Origin: Thermoflexales bacterium | Lineage (GTDB): Bacteria > Chloroflexota > Anaerolineae > S140-20 | Length of the DNA stretch: 9,382 nt | Direction of reading: 5' to 3' | NCBI GenBank assembly: GCA_015484715.1 | Contig: WFUY01000104.1 | Coordinates: forward strand, 1 to 9,382 | Part shown: in pieces, positions 1 to 7,973 of the stretch | Layout: each line of letters begins with the position of its first letter | Position numbering within the stretch: the stretch's first letter is position 1 | Made by a program: the position numbers and the translations under genes | Notes under the pieces: model-generated | What the model saw: only the letters and a program-made list of their open reading frames with translations | Told to the model about the DNA's origin: nothing | Database searches by the model: none

Positions 1-3000
1 CTTGTAGGCATTGCTGACCAGGTTGGTCAGGACCTGAACCAGCCGGGTTCGGTCGCCCCGGACCAGAGGCAGGTCGTCCGGCACCTCCACGTGGAGCTTC
101 AACCCCTTCTCCTCGATCTGGCTGCGGGTGCTGTTCAGCGTTTCCTCGATGACGGAGACGATGGGGACCGCTTCGATCTCCAGCCGCAGCCGGCCCGTCT
201 CGATGCGGGAGATGTCCAGCAGGTCGGTGACCAGCTTGTTCATCCGATCCACGTTGGCGATGATCGTCTTGAGGAAGCCCTTCTGGGTCTCGTCCAGGCC
301 GGCGCCCCCCATCCCCAACTCTAGCAGCCGGGCGTACCCCTTGATGGAGGTCATCGGGATCTTCATCTCGTGGGCGACGATGGAGACGAACTGGGACTTG
401 GCCTCGTTGGCCCGCTTGACCTGCTCGTAGAGGCGGGCGTTTTCGATGGCGATGGCGGCGTGGTCGGCCAGGCGGGTGACGAATTCCAGGTCCTCCTGGC
501 TGAAGGCCCCTACCGTCGGGCTCTCCAGGTTGATCACCCCGATCACCTTCTCCTCCCGACGGATGGGCACCGCCAGCTCCGCCCGGATCTCCGGCAGCAC
601 CGCCACGTAGTCGGGGTCCTGCTGGACGTCGGGCACCAGCGCCGGCTCGCCCGTGCGCAGGACCCGCCCGATCACCCCTCTGTCGGCCGGCCAGGGATGC
701 TGCTGGAGTTCTTCGACCTGATCCTCGGGGTACCCTTGGCTGGCCGCCGGGAGGAGAACTTCCCGCTCCTCGTCCAGCACCTGCACCGTCCCCGCCTGAG
801 CCCCCGTCATCCGAATGGCCCAATCGAGGGTCAGTTCCATCACCCGGGCGAAGTCCAGGGTCGCGTTCAACTCCCGGTCAATCCGCTGCATCATCGAGAG
901 TTCGGCCACCCGGGCCTGGAGAGCCTGGTCCGTCTGGCCGAAGAGGCGGGCGTTCTCGATGGCGACGGCGGCGTTGCTGGCGAAGGCGGTGAGCAACTGG
1001 CTGTCCTCTTCGTCGAAGGGCGTCCCATCCAGCTTGTTGATCAGTTCGATCACGCCGATGGTTCGTCCCTTGGCCTGCAGGGGCACCGCCAGGATCGCCC
1101 GGGTGACAAAGGCGGTCTTCTGATCGGTTCCGGCGAACCATCGCTCGTCCTGGTGGGCGTCCTGAACGATGATGGGCTCGCCGGAGCGGGCGACGGCCCC
1201 CACGATGCCGGTGCCGGGGGGAAGCCGTACCCCCTCCAGGTCTTCGGCGGCCGGCCCCAGCGTCACGTGAAAGACCAGCTCCCCCGTCTCATCGTCCACC
1301 AGGAGCAGGGAACCGGCCTCGGCGTCCAGGATCTCCACGGCCTTTTCCATGATCAGGTGAAGCACCGACCTGAGGTCCAGGGTGGAGGTGATGGTCTGGC
1401 TCACCTCGTTCAGGGTGGCCAGTTGGCGGGCCCGCTTCTCCATCTCCTGGTAGAGCCGGGAGCGGTGCAGGATCAGGGCCGCCTGGTCGGCGATGGAGGA
1501 GAGGATCTGCAACTGCTCCTGGGTGTAAACGACGTTGGGATCGTGGCTGAAGACCCGCATCACCCCCAGCACCCGATCGTCGGCGTGGAGGGGCACCCCC
1601 ATCCAGGAGCGCTGTCCGCCATCTCGGTGGCGGGGTATCACCCCCCGTCGCTCGCACTCCGCCACGTAGTTGTCCGTCAGGATGGGGCGGCCGGTGCGGA
1701 TGATCTCGCTGCTCAGCCCCTCACCCAGCGGCCACTCGTCGTCCGGGTACTCCCGCTCGCCGTTGATCACGTAGAAGGCATAGGAAAAGCGCTGCTTCTC
1801 CTCGTCGTAGAGCACGATGGCGTAGTTGGTGGTGTCCAGGAGCCGGCTCGTCTGGGCGTAGACCAACTCCAGCAGGTCGTCAATCTCCACCTTGAAGCCG
1901 ATCGTCTGGCCGATAATGCGCAGAACCTCTAACTCTTCCACTCGCTGCTCCAGTTTCGTAATCAGTCGGACCCGGTCTATGGCCAGCGCAGCCTGCCCGG
2001 CAATCGCCTCCAGATAGGCCAGATCGTCGGTCGTGTAGGGCTCGCCTGAGCGTCGGATGCCCAGGGCCAGCCAGCCGTGTTGCCCCAGCGGGACGAAGAC
2101 CATCGCCCCCAGGGATTCCAACCGCTCCTTCTCCGCCGCCAGTTCGGCTGGCAGGTCCCGATCGGGTAACAGGCAGAGGGTCCTGCGCTCGTGGAGCAGG
2201 TAGCGCACCAGGGGACTCTCCGGTGTGAAGGCCACGGTGTGCTCCTGACCGACCGGCAGATACTGCTGAGCCCGCTCGTTCCATAGGAAGATGGACAGGC
2301 CGTTTGGGTGGAAGGCCGCCTCGATCCGTTCCTGCAGGGCCTCCAGCACCCCTGCCAGGTTCACGCGGGTGGTCAGGGCGTGGCTGAAGGCTTCCAGCTC
2401 CTGACGGTAGTCTAGCCGATCCCGGTAGAAGATGCGGTCCACGGAGCGCTGGAGCCGGGAGCGGGCGGGGTCGAGGATCAGGGCCAGCACGACGACCAGC
2501 GCGGCGACGGCGATGGGGTTGTCGGCCTCCAGGGCCTCTCCCAAGACAATGCTGGCCAGGTTCAGGGTGAGCAGGTAGCCACCGGCCACCAGCGCCGTCA
2601 GGATCAGGTAGCTCACCCCTTGCCTCACCATCCGGTCCACGTCCAGCAGCCGGTAGCGCACGATGGTGTGGGCGATGGCGAGGGGGAGGAAGATGAGGGG
2701 GATGAGGTGGAGGCCCGGCTGGAAGAGGGCTCCGTGCCCCATTGCTGCCGGCACAAGCCAGAGGGCCAACGGGACAAAGGCGAGGATCAGCCCCCACAGA
2801 ATGATGCGGGCCTGGTGTCGGATGAAGGGGTCGGGATTCCGCAGGCGGTAGAGCATCATCGCCAGGAGGAGGAGGGCACCCAGGGCGGTGTAGGCGAAGC
2901 AGAGTTGCCAGACCGGACCGTAGCGCCAGGGGTGGGTGAAGTCGCTCGCCGTCACCAGCGCAGCCCCGATGAGGAAGGGGGCCGGCAGGTAGGCCAACAG

Positions 3001-3690
3001 GTGCAGTCGGGGCCGGCGGCGGATGAAACGGATGGGCCTGGGGAAGAGGAGGGCCAGGTCTATCAGCGCGGCCCCGATGAGCCCCAGCCCGACGCTCCAG
3101 AGGGGAACCAGCCAGTGGGTTGTGTAGAGGTCGAAGAGGCCCCCCAGCACCAGCGCTGCTGCCCCACTGAAGAGGGCGAAAGCCCGCCCGCTGGGCTCAA
3201 ACCACCGGGCCGCGTAGACCCAGAGCCCCAACGCCAGGTAGGCACCGCCGATCAGATAGGGGATGAAGAAGTAATGGACGAAGTCCCGCAGCCGGAAAGC
3301 ACGCAAGGTGACCTGCTGCTCGTACGCCGTCCCATCGGGTCGTTGAAGCGTGAGGGTGACTTCGTCGCCGGGTTGGTAGCGGCGCAAGAGGGGGGTGAGA
3401 GAACGGGGACCCGATAGGGGCTCCCCATCCAGAGCGATCAGCCGGTCCTGCCAGGGAGGGACGGGGCCCTCCCGGCTCCAGGCCACCACCCGCACGTTGT
3501 TGAAGACCAGTGTGGGTTCGAGAAAAGCGCCCAGGAATGGTTGTCGGTTCCACGACCAGGCCAGCAACGGCGCTGCCAGGTAGACGAGGCCGGCCAGGAG
3601 CAGTATGGCTCCTACCGGCAAATGAGCCATCCATCCGCGCCCTTCGCCTCTTGGCGATTTGCTTTCCACCGGCTCATCCTCCGCAAGCAT
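1..3690 (-). CDS. Membrane-bound sensor histidine kinase with PDZ-like domain, multiple TM helices and four GAF domains (3' end cut by window)
   Basis: Reading the minus strand from ATG 3690 gives 1230 uninterrupted codons that run off the window at base 1. The visible order is: TM1 (residues about 24-45); a PDZ-like domain (about 55-125, containing RLIALDGEPL and a PGDEVTLTLQR strand); about nine more hydrophobic segments (139-405); a linker with RLLDVDRM and VDRIFYRDRLDYRQ, typical of ComP-like and Chloroflexota kinases; four GAF domains (about 445-570, 587-740, 761-912, 928-1083); and a HisKA domain with phospho-acceptor His1107 in AHEMKIPMTSIKGY. The ATPase domain begins and is cut at its N box (NLVSNAYK, Asn1227). 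An even number of TM segments would put PDZ outside and the GAFs in the cytoplasm. Such kinases autophosphorylate and pass phosphate to a response regulator, which is not in the window. The start is uncertain: in-frame GTGs at 3744 and 3735 and an ATG at 3630 are alternatives. The ligand cannot be told. Confidence 0.93.
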   Translation of the reverse strand, partial: MLAEDEPVESKSPRGEGRGWMAHLPVGAILLLAGLVYLAAPLLAWSWNRQPFLGAFLEPTLVFNNVRVVAWSREGPVPPWQDRLIALDGEPLSGPRSLTPLLRRYQPGDEVTLTLQRPDGTAYEQQVTLRAFRLRDFVHYFFIPYLIGGAYLALGLWVYAARWFEPSGRAFALFSGAAALVLGGLFDLYTTHWLVPLWSVGLGLIGAALIDLALLFPRPIRFIRRRPRLHLLAYLPAPFLIGAALVTASDFTHPWRYGPVWQLCFAYTALGALLLLAMMLYRLRNPDPFIRHQARIILWGLILAFVPLALWLVPAAMGHGALFQPGLHLIPLIFLPLAIAHTIVRYRLLDVDRMVRQGVSYLILTALVAGGYLLTLNLASIVLGEALEADNPIAVAALVVVLALILDPARSRLQRSVDRIFYRDRLDYRQELEAFSHALTTRVNLAGVLEALQERIEAAFHPNGLSIFLWNERAQQYLPVGQEHTVAFTPESPLVRYLLHERRTLCLLPDRDLPAELAAEKERLESLGAMVFVPLGQHGWLALGIRRSGEPYTTDDLAYLEAIAGQAALAIDRVRLITKLEQRVEELEVLRIIGQTIGFKVEIDDLLELVYAQTSRLLDTTNYAIVLYDEEKQRFSYAFYVINGEREYPDDEWPLGEGLSSEIIRTGRPILTDNYVAECERRGVIPRHRDGGQRSWMGVPLHADDRVLGVMRVFSHDPNVVYTQEQLQILSSIADQAALILHRSRLYQEMEKRARQLATLNEVSQTITSTLDLRSVLHLIMEKAVEILDAEAGSLLLVDDETGELVFHVTLGPAAEDLEGVRLPPGTGIVGAVARSGEPIIVQDAHQDERWFAGTDQKTAFVTRAILAVPLQAKGRTIGVIELINKLDGTPFDEEDSQLLTAFASNAAVAIENARLFGQTDQALQARVAELSMMQRIDRELNATLDFARVMELTLDWAIRMTGAQAGTVQVLDEEREVLLPAASQGYPEDQVEELQQHPWPADRGVIGRVLRTGEPALVPDVQQDPDYVAVLPEIRAELAVPIRREEKVIGVINLESPTVGAFSQEDLEFVTRLADHAAIAIENARLYEQVKRANEAKSQFVSIVAHEMKIPMTSIKGYARLLELGMGGAGLDETQKGFLKTIIANVDRMNKLVTDLLDISRIETGRLRLEIEAVPIVSVIEETLNSTRSQIEEKGLKLHVEVPDDLPLVRGDRTRLVQVLTNLVSNAYK

Positions 3691-3786
3691 GCAAGCCCCG
3701 CGATGGCGGGCAGGGGGCCCACCCTCCCCGGCCACCGTGGTCACAGGTCAAACCGCCCCCAATCCAGACCTCACAGAAAGCGCAAA

Positions 3787-3821
3787 GCGGGTACTCCGAG
3801 TATAGCAACTCTAGCACCCGC
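3787..3821 (-). promoter_or_regulatory. Candidate promoter of the histidine kinase, -10 flanked by an inverted repeat
   Basis: On the minus strand TATACT (3804-3799) is preceded by TGC, giving an extended -10. No good -35 hexamer lies at 16-18 bp. A 9-bp inverted repeat with one mismatch (plus strand 3787-3795 GCGGGTACT and 3813-3821 AGCACCCGC) flanks the -10, as an operator would. The predicted transcript start is about 3792, leaving a leader of about 100 bases. No terminator hairpin is visible between lon and this site, so readthrough from lon is also possible. Confidence 0.45.
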
Positions 3822-3860
3822 AGCGGTTACAATTCCGTTACAGATTGGTTGCCCACCTGG

Positions 3861-6338
3861 TCAAGCAGCCAACGGCAGGACGGTCGGGTCCTCGTGCAGC
3901 TTCCCATCCCCCTCCTGTTCCTCCGGGACCTCCTGCTCCAGCGCTGCCTCTAGAACCTCCCGGATGTCGTCCACCAGGACGCACTGGAGCTCCGAACGCA
4001 CGTCCTCGGGCACATCGTCTAGGTCCGCCTCGTTGAGACGGGGCAGGATCACCGTTTTCAGGCCGGCCCGGTGGGCGGCCAAGACCTTCTGCTTGACCCC
4101 CCCGATGGGGAGCACCTGCCCCTGGAGGGTGACCTCGCCGGTCATCCCTACGTCGGAGCGCACGGGACGCCCGGTCAACAGCGAGACGAGGGCGGTGACC
4201 ATAGTGACGCCGGCCGAAGGGCCATCCTTGGGCACGGCGCCGGCAGGCACGTGCAGGTGGATGTCCCGATCGTGGCAGGCCTGGGGCGGGATGCCCAGCG
4301 CTTCCGCGTGGGAGCGGACGTAGCTGAGGGCGATCTGGGCCGATTCTTTCATCACGTCGCCTAACTGGCCGGTCAGGATGAGCCGTTCCTTGCCCGGCAT
4401 AGCGGCCGCTTCGACGAAGAGTACCTCGCCGCCCGTCGGCGTCCAGGCCAAGCCGGTGGCTACGCCGGGCTTTTCCGTGCGCAGGGCGGCCTCGAAGCGG
4501 AAGCGCGGCTTACCCAGCAGTTCCCGCACCCGCTCCGGCGTGATCACCACGGTCTCCGTCGCCTCGCCGGCGGCCACGCGGGTGGCCACCTTGCGGCAGA
4601 CCCGCCCGATCTCCCGCTCTAGGTTGCGCACGCCGGCCTCGCGGGTGTAATCGCGGATGATGGTCCGCAGCCCCTCCTCGGTGAAGCGGATCTCCTCAGG
4701 ACGTAGGCCGTTGGCCTTCAGTTGGCGCGGCACCAGGTAGTTCTGGGCGATGATCACCTTCTCGTACTCGGTGTATCCATCCAGGGTGATCACTTCCATC
4801 CGGTCCCGCAGCGGGGCCGGGACCGTCTCCAGGGTATTGGCCGTCGTGATGAAGAGCACCTGGCTGAGGTCAAAGTCCACGTCTAGGTAGTGGTCCCGGA
4901 AGGCGTCGTTCTGCTGGGGATCCAGGACCTCCAGCAGGGCCGAGGCCGGGTCCCCCCGCCAGTCGGCGCCGATCTTGTCCACCTCATCCAGCATGAAGAC
5001 GGGGTTTTTACTCCCTACCCGGCGCAAGGCTTGGATGATGCGGCCCGGCATCGCGCCGATGTAGGTTCGCCGATGGCCTCGGATCTCCGCCTCGTCCCGC
5101 ACCCCGCCCAGGGACATCCGGGTGAACTTGCGCCCTAGGGCGCGGGCGATGGAACGGCCCAGGCTGGTCTTCCCCACCCCCGGCGGGCCGACGAAGCAGA
5201 GGATGGCACCCATCCCCTCGTCGGCGGAGACCTCCCTCTCCTCTCCATCGGCCTCTGCCTGCCGCTCCAACCGCAGCTTACGCACGGCCAGGAACTCCAA
5301 GATGCGGTCCTTCACGTCCTGCAAGTCGTAGTGGTCCTCGTCCAGCACCCGGCGGGCGTGGTTGATGTCCAGGTTGTCCTCGGTGACCGTGTCCCAAGGG
5401 AGCTCCGTCAGCCAGTCGAGGTAGGTCTTGATGACCGAGTACTCGGCAGCCTGGGGAGGCATCTTCTCCATCCGGCCCAGCTCCCGCAGTGCCTCTTTGC
5501 GGGCCTCCTCGGACATATGGACCGCCTCGATCTTCTGCCGGTATTCCTCGATCTCCGCCCGGGTCTCGTCCACCTCGCCCAGCTCCCGTCGGATGGCCTC
5601 CAACTGCTGGCGCAGGAAGTACTCCCGCTGCGCCTTATCCATCTCCTCGCGGGCCTGCTGCTGGATCTTCTGGCCCAGTTCCCGCAGTTCCAGTTCCCGG
5701 GTCAGGATGGTGATGAGGCGGCGCATCTTCTCGGCGATGTGGTCGGCCTCCAGGATGGCCTGGGCCTCCTCCACCTCGGTGCGCACGTTGGCCGCCAACA
5801 GGTAGAGGAGAAGGCGGGGGCTCTCCAACTGGGCGATGAAGTCGGCTGCCTCGTCGGGAAGCTGAGGCATCAGGGGAACCAGCCGGCGGGCCACATCCAA
5901 CAGGCTGCGCCGAAGGGCTTCGACCTCCAGGCTCTCTTCCACGATGTCGGGGGCCAACTCGATGCGTGCCTTCAGGTAGGGTTTCACCTCCGTCCATTCC
6001 TGGATGCGGAAGCGCTCCAGCCCCTGGACGAAGACGGAGAGGGAGCCATCGCTCCCCTTCACCACCCGGTGGATGTAGGCTACCGTCCCCATCTGATGCA
6101 CTTGGTCGGGGCCTGGCTCTTCCATTTCAGGGGTCTTCATCGCCACCAGGCCGATGATCCGATCGCCGCTCACAGCCTCTTCAATCAGCTTCACCGAGCG
6201 GGGGATCCCCACCGCCAGGGGCATCAGGACGAAGGGATAGGCAACGGTGTTCCGCAGCGGCAACACCGGGACTTCCGTAGGGATGCGCCGGATCAGATCG
6301 TCGTGCTCGTCGCCGGTACCGTTGAACCAGGGTAACAT
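3861..6338 (-). CDS. lon: Lon ATP-dependent serine protease (LonA type)
   Basis: Cytoplasmic AAA+ protease that unfolds and degrades misfolded proteins and specific regulators. Numbered from ATG 6338 (825 residues, normal for LonA), it has the N-terminal LON substrate-binding domain (about 22-215, starting [13 protein letters not shown]), a helical middle region, Walker A GPPGVGKT at 384-391 (Lys390), Walker B FMLDEVDK (Asp451, Glu452), and a C-terminal protease domain with PKDGPSAG (catalytic Ser708) and [12 protein letters not shown] (catalytic Lys751). The Ser-Lys spacing of 43 equals that of E. coli Ser679/Lys722. An in-frame GTG at 6383 would add 15 residues but has no Shine-Dalgarno sequence. 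ATG 6338 has AGGAG at 6350-6346 with a 7-base spacer, so I prefer it. The last 25 or so residues are acidic and look like a non-conserved tail. It is expressed from its own likely promoter through a structured leader. Confidence 0.97.
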   Translation of the reverse strand: MLPWFNGTGDEHDDLIRRIPTEVPVLPLRNTVAYPFVLMPLAVGIPRSVKLIEEAVSGDRIIGLVAMKTPEMEEPGPDQVHQMGTVAYIHRVVKGSDGSLSVFVQGLERFRIQEWTEVKPYLKARIELAPDIVEESLEVEALRRSLLDVARRLVPLMPQLPDEAADFIAQLESPRLLLYLLAANVRTEVEEAQAILEADHIAEKMRRLITILTRELELRELGQKIQQQAREEMDKAQREYFLRQQLEAIRRELGEVDETRAEIEEYRQKIEAVHMSEEARKEALRELGRMEKMPPQAAEYSVIKTYLDWLTELPWDTVTEDNLDINHARRVLDEDHYDLQDVKDRILEFLAVRKLRLERQAEADGEEREVSADEGMGAILCFVGPPGVGKTSLGRSIARALGRKFTRMSLGGVRDEAEIRGHRRTYIGAMPGRIIQALRRVGSKNPVFMLDEVDKIGADWRGDPASALLEVLDPQQNDAFRDHYLDVDFDLSQVLFITTANTLETVPAPLRDRMEVITLDGYTEYEKVIIAQNYLVPRQLKANGLRPEEIRFTEEGLRTIIRDYTREAGVRNLEREIGRVCRKVATRVAAGEATETVVITPERVRELLGKPRFRFEAALRTEKPGVATGLAWTPTGGEVLFVEAAAMPGKERLILTGQLGDVMKESAQIALSYVRSHAEALGIPPQACHDRDIHLHVPAGAVPKDGPSAGVTMVTALVSLLTGRPVRSDVGMTGEVTLQGQVLPIGGVKQKVLAAHRAGLKTVILPRLNEADLDDVPEDVRSELQCVLVDDIREVLEAALEQEVPEEQEGDGKLHEDPTVLPLAA

Positions 6339-6345
6339 CGCCTCG

Positions 6346-6354
6346 CTCCTCTCC
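6346..6354 (-). promoter_or_regulatory. Shine-Dalgarno site of lon
   Basis: The minus strand reads GGAGAGGAG. Its last five bases (AGGAG) sit 7 bases before ATG 6338. This decides the lon start against the upstream GTG at 6383, which has no such site. Confidence 0.7.
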
Positions 6355-6409
6355 GCTTCTACACGGGTCGCTCTCGGACTCACTTCAACGGTATCTATTC
6401 AGCCAGCCT

Positions 6410-6507
6410 ACCCTCCCGCAGATCCACCGGTTGAGGGCGCTTTTAGCCCCGATGGGCTATTTGAAGCGCGGTTTCGCGTCGGAAACGCGCCTAACCTGCG
6501 GGAGGGT
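6410..6507 (-). promoter_or_regulatory. Structured RNA element in the lon leader (candidate cis-regulatory RNA)
   Basis: On the minus strand, positions 6507-6496 (ACCCTCCCGCAG) pair perfectly with 6421-6410 (CTGCGGGAGGGT), giving a 12-bp closing helix. Inside are a 9-bp hairpin with one bulged base (6490-6482 with 6475-6466, loop 6481-6476) and a second hairpin (6459-6454 TAGCCC with 6449-6444 GGGCTA). An outer extension of the second hairpin (6469-6464 GCGCTT with 6442-6437 AAGCGC) reuses bases 6469-6466 of the first, so the two extended forms exclude each other. The element starts about 16 bases after the predicted transcript start and ends about 56 bases before the lon Shine-Dalgarno site. 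I do not recognise it as a named riboswitch or CIRCE/HAIR operator. The pairings are direct; the regulatory role is inferred. Confidence 0.5.
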
Positions 6508-6529
6508 GAACGGTTACCGTCAACGTTGG

Positions 6530-6564
6530 AGTATACCATAGTTGTGTTAGATTCTCATCAGAAT
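6530..6564 (-). promoter_or_regulatory. Candidate lon promoter with an inverted repeat at the -35 position
   Basis: On the minus strand the -10 candidate is TATACT (6535-6530); the predicted start of transcription is about 6523. No convincing TTGACA-like box is present. The expected -35 place is covered by a dyad ATTCT-4-AGAAT (6551-6564). This fits an activator-dependent or repressed promoter, but I see no identified operator consensus. Confidence 0.45.
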
Positions 6565-6587
6565 TTCGCTAACGCTGTATTAGAGCC

Positions 6588-6625
6588 GGGGGGAGCCGTC
6601 CGTCCTGCCACGGCTCCCCCCTTTT
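6588..6625. terminator. Strong hairpin in the sigma-factor/lon gap, T-tract on the plus-strand side
   Basis: A perfect 12-bp stem (6588-6599 GGGGGGAGCCGT with 6610-6621 ACGGCTCCCCCC) has a 10-base loop and is followed on the plus strand by TTTT (6622-6625). It begins 21 bases past the sigma-factor stop. For the minus-strand sigma transcript the base of the stem is followed by GGCTCTAAT, not a U run. It may end the sigma transcript only weakly, or mainly stop plus-strand transcription moving towards the sigma gene. Confidence 0.55.
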
Positions 6626-6645
6626 CCGTGAGCTTTCGAGCCCGC

Positions 6646-7833
6646 CTAAGGGGCCAGGAACTGACGCAGGATACGCCCGTACTTGCCCTGGCGCAGCTTG
6701 TCCAGGGCCTCGTGTTCGATCTGGCGGACCCGCTCGCGGGAAAGCCCAAAGGCCTGGGCGACCTCCTTCAGGGTCCGCTTCTTGCCGTCCTGAAGGCCGT
6801 AGCGGAGGCGCAGGATCTGGACTTCGCGCGGCGTCAGATCGTGCATCGCCTCCTGCAGCAGTTCGTGCAGCAGGTGGCGGTCAATCTCCTCCTCGGGGGA
6901 GAGGGCGCTCTCGTCCTGCACGAAGTCCGCCAGCTCCGCGTCCTCCTCCCGGCCCGCCGGCTGGTCCAGCGAGATGGTGTCGGCGGTCAGGCGCAGCAGG
7001 TCTCGGATGGCCGACACCTCGTCGCCGGTGTGACGGGCGATCTCCTCGGGCGTAGGGCGCCGCCCCAGCTCTTGTTCCAGTTGCTGGATCACCTTGATGG
7101 TCCGCCGGAGCCGGTCCCCTGTGTGCACCGGCAGGCGGATCGTCCGCCCTTGGTCGGCCAGGGCCCGGGTGACCGCCTGGCGGATCCACCAGGTGGCATA
7201 GGTGGAGAAGCGGTTACCCTGGCGGTAGTCGTACCGGTCCACCGCCCGCATAAGACCGACGTTCCCCTCCTGGATCAGGTCGGCGAAGGGGAGGCCATAG
7301 CCCCGATACCGCTTGGCGATGCTGATCACCAGCCGGGTGTTGGCCTGGCTCAGACGCTCCCGGGCGGCCTGCCCGGCCTCGACCAGGGCCTGGAGCCGGG
7401 CCCGCTCGGCCGGATTCAGACCATCTCGCTTGAGCGCCTTCTGGGCCCGCTTCCCCCGCTCAATCTGCTTGGCCAGTTGGACTTCCTCCTCCCAGCTCAG
7501 CAGCGGCTCCTGGCCGATGTCCTGGAGGTAGAGGTCCAGGGTGTCCTCGGTCATCAACTGCTGGGTGGGAGGTGTCGGCTCTCGGCGCTCCCCTGCCTCC
7601 TCCCGGGCGAGCCTGGACTTGACCTCGCTCTCGTCGGTCAGCACAGGGATCCCTGCTGCGTCCAGGTCCTCCAGCAAAGCCGCCAGGGTCTCCAGGTCCT
7701 CCTCTACCTCGGGCAGCAGGCTCAGGATGTCGTCGTAGGTGAGGTAGCCCTGGGTCTCCGCTTGGTTCAGCAGGATGTCCAGATATTCGGTTACCTTGGG
7801 TGTGTCGTCGTAACGACCGTTATCCCCTGCCAT
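6646..7833 (-). CDS. rpoD: RNA polymerase sigma-70 factor, RpoD/SigA-like
   Basis: A 395-residue sigma factor that directs RNA polymerase to promoters. In order it shows a region 1.1-like segment (about 13-65, [20 protein letters not shown]), region 1.2 (about 96-128, [17 protein letters not shown]), region 2 (about 160-230, with [20 protein letters not shown] and [18 protein letters not shown], keeping the Gln and Thr that read the -10 box), region 3 (about 240-310) and region 4.2 with its helix-turn-helix (about 353-382, [20 protein letters not shown]). Region 1.1 and a complete region 2.4 point to a primary or primary-like factor. Length matches SigA of Gram-positive bacteria; there is no large insert as in E. 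coli RpoD. Chloroflexota often carry several such genes, so this may be a group 2 paralogue and the symbol is at family level. The ATG at 7833 has only a poor Shine-Dalgarno sequence (AGCAGAG). It lies 140 bases after the sugar kinase. Confidence 0.93.
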   Translation of the reverse strand: MAGDNGRYDDTPKVTEYLDILLNQAETQGYLTYDDILSLLPEVEEDLETLAALLEDLDAAGIPVLTDESEVKSRLAREEAGERREPTPPTQQLMTEDTLDLYLQDIGQEPLLSWEEEVQLAKQIERGKRAQKALKRDGLNPAERARLQALVEAGQAARERLSQANTRLVISIAKRYRGYGLPFADLIQEGNVGLMRAVDRYDYRQGNRFSTYATWWIRQAVTRALADQGRTIRLPVHTGDRLRRTIKVIQQLEQELGRRPTPEEIARHTGDEVSAIRDLLRLTADTISLDQPAGREEDAELADFVQDESALSPEEEIDRHLLHELLQEAMHDLTPREVQILRLRYGLQDGKKRTLKEVAQAFGLSRERVRQIEHEALDKLRQGKYGRILRQFLAP

Positions 7834-7909
7834 TGGCTCTGCTTAGTGTGATCTATAGGATTGCCGGCTGGTCCGCCGGGAATGGACGACGAAAGGTCTT
7901 GTCTGCCTC

Positions 7910-7926
7910 GAGGTGCGGCGCACCTC
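7910..7926. repeat. Perfect short inverted repeat upstream of the sigma gene
   Basis: The plus strand reads GAGGTGCGGCGCACCTC: 7-bp arms around a 3-base centre, about 77 bases before the sigma ATG. No T run follows on the minus strand, so it is not an evident terminator of the sugar-kinase transcript. It could be an operator or a leader hairpin. I see only weak -10 candidates in 7834-7973 (for example TATACG at 7951-7956, read on the minus strand) and no good -35. Confidence 0.4.
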
Positions 7927-7973
7927 TTCCATAGAGATAGACGTATAAGCGGCGTAAAAGTTTCACGAGAATC

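Noticed and set aside
370..1932. Long plus-strand open frame (520 codons) opposite the histidine kinase
   Set aside because: It lies entirely inside the intact minus-strand kinase frame. Its translation has no recognisable domain and is rich in Gly, Asp, His and Pro from antisense reading of GC-rich codons.
1880..2797. Minus-strand open frame of 305 codons in another frame of the kinase
   Set aside because: It overlaps the kinase frame, which reads through without interruption and contains GAF and TM signatures; this one is Gly/Pro/Arg-rich noise.
5331..6335. Plus-strand open frame (334 codons) opposite lon
   Set aside because: Antisense shadow of the lon N-terminal half; the translation is low-complexity Leu, Gln, His and Asp with no motif.
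6339..6383. Upstream GTG start for lon adding 15 residues
   Set aside because: No Shine-Dalgarno site precedes it, whereas ATG 6338 has AGGAG at 7 bases and lies before the conserved LON domain.
6384..6645. CIRCE or HAIR heat-shock operator upstream of lon
   Set aside because: Neither TTAGCACTC-N9-GAGTGCTAA nor CTTGAGT-N7-ACTCAAG, or a close variant, is present.
6247..7851. Long plus-strand open frame (534 codons) opposite the sigma gene and the lon start
   Set aside because: It spans the intergenic gap and the sigma gene antisense, with no family motif; the minus-strand sigma factor has every conserved region.
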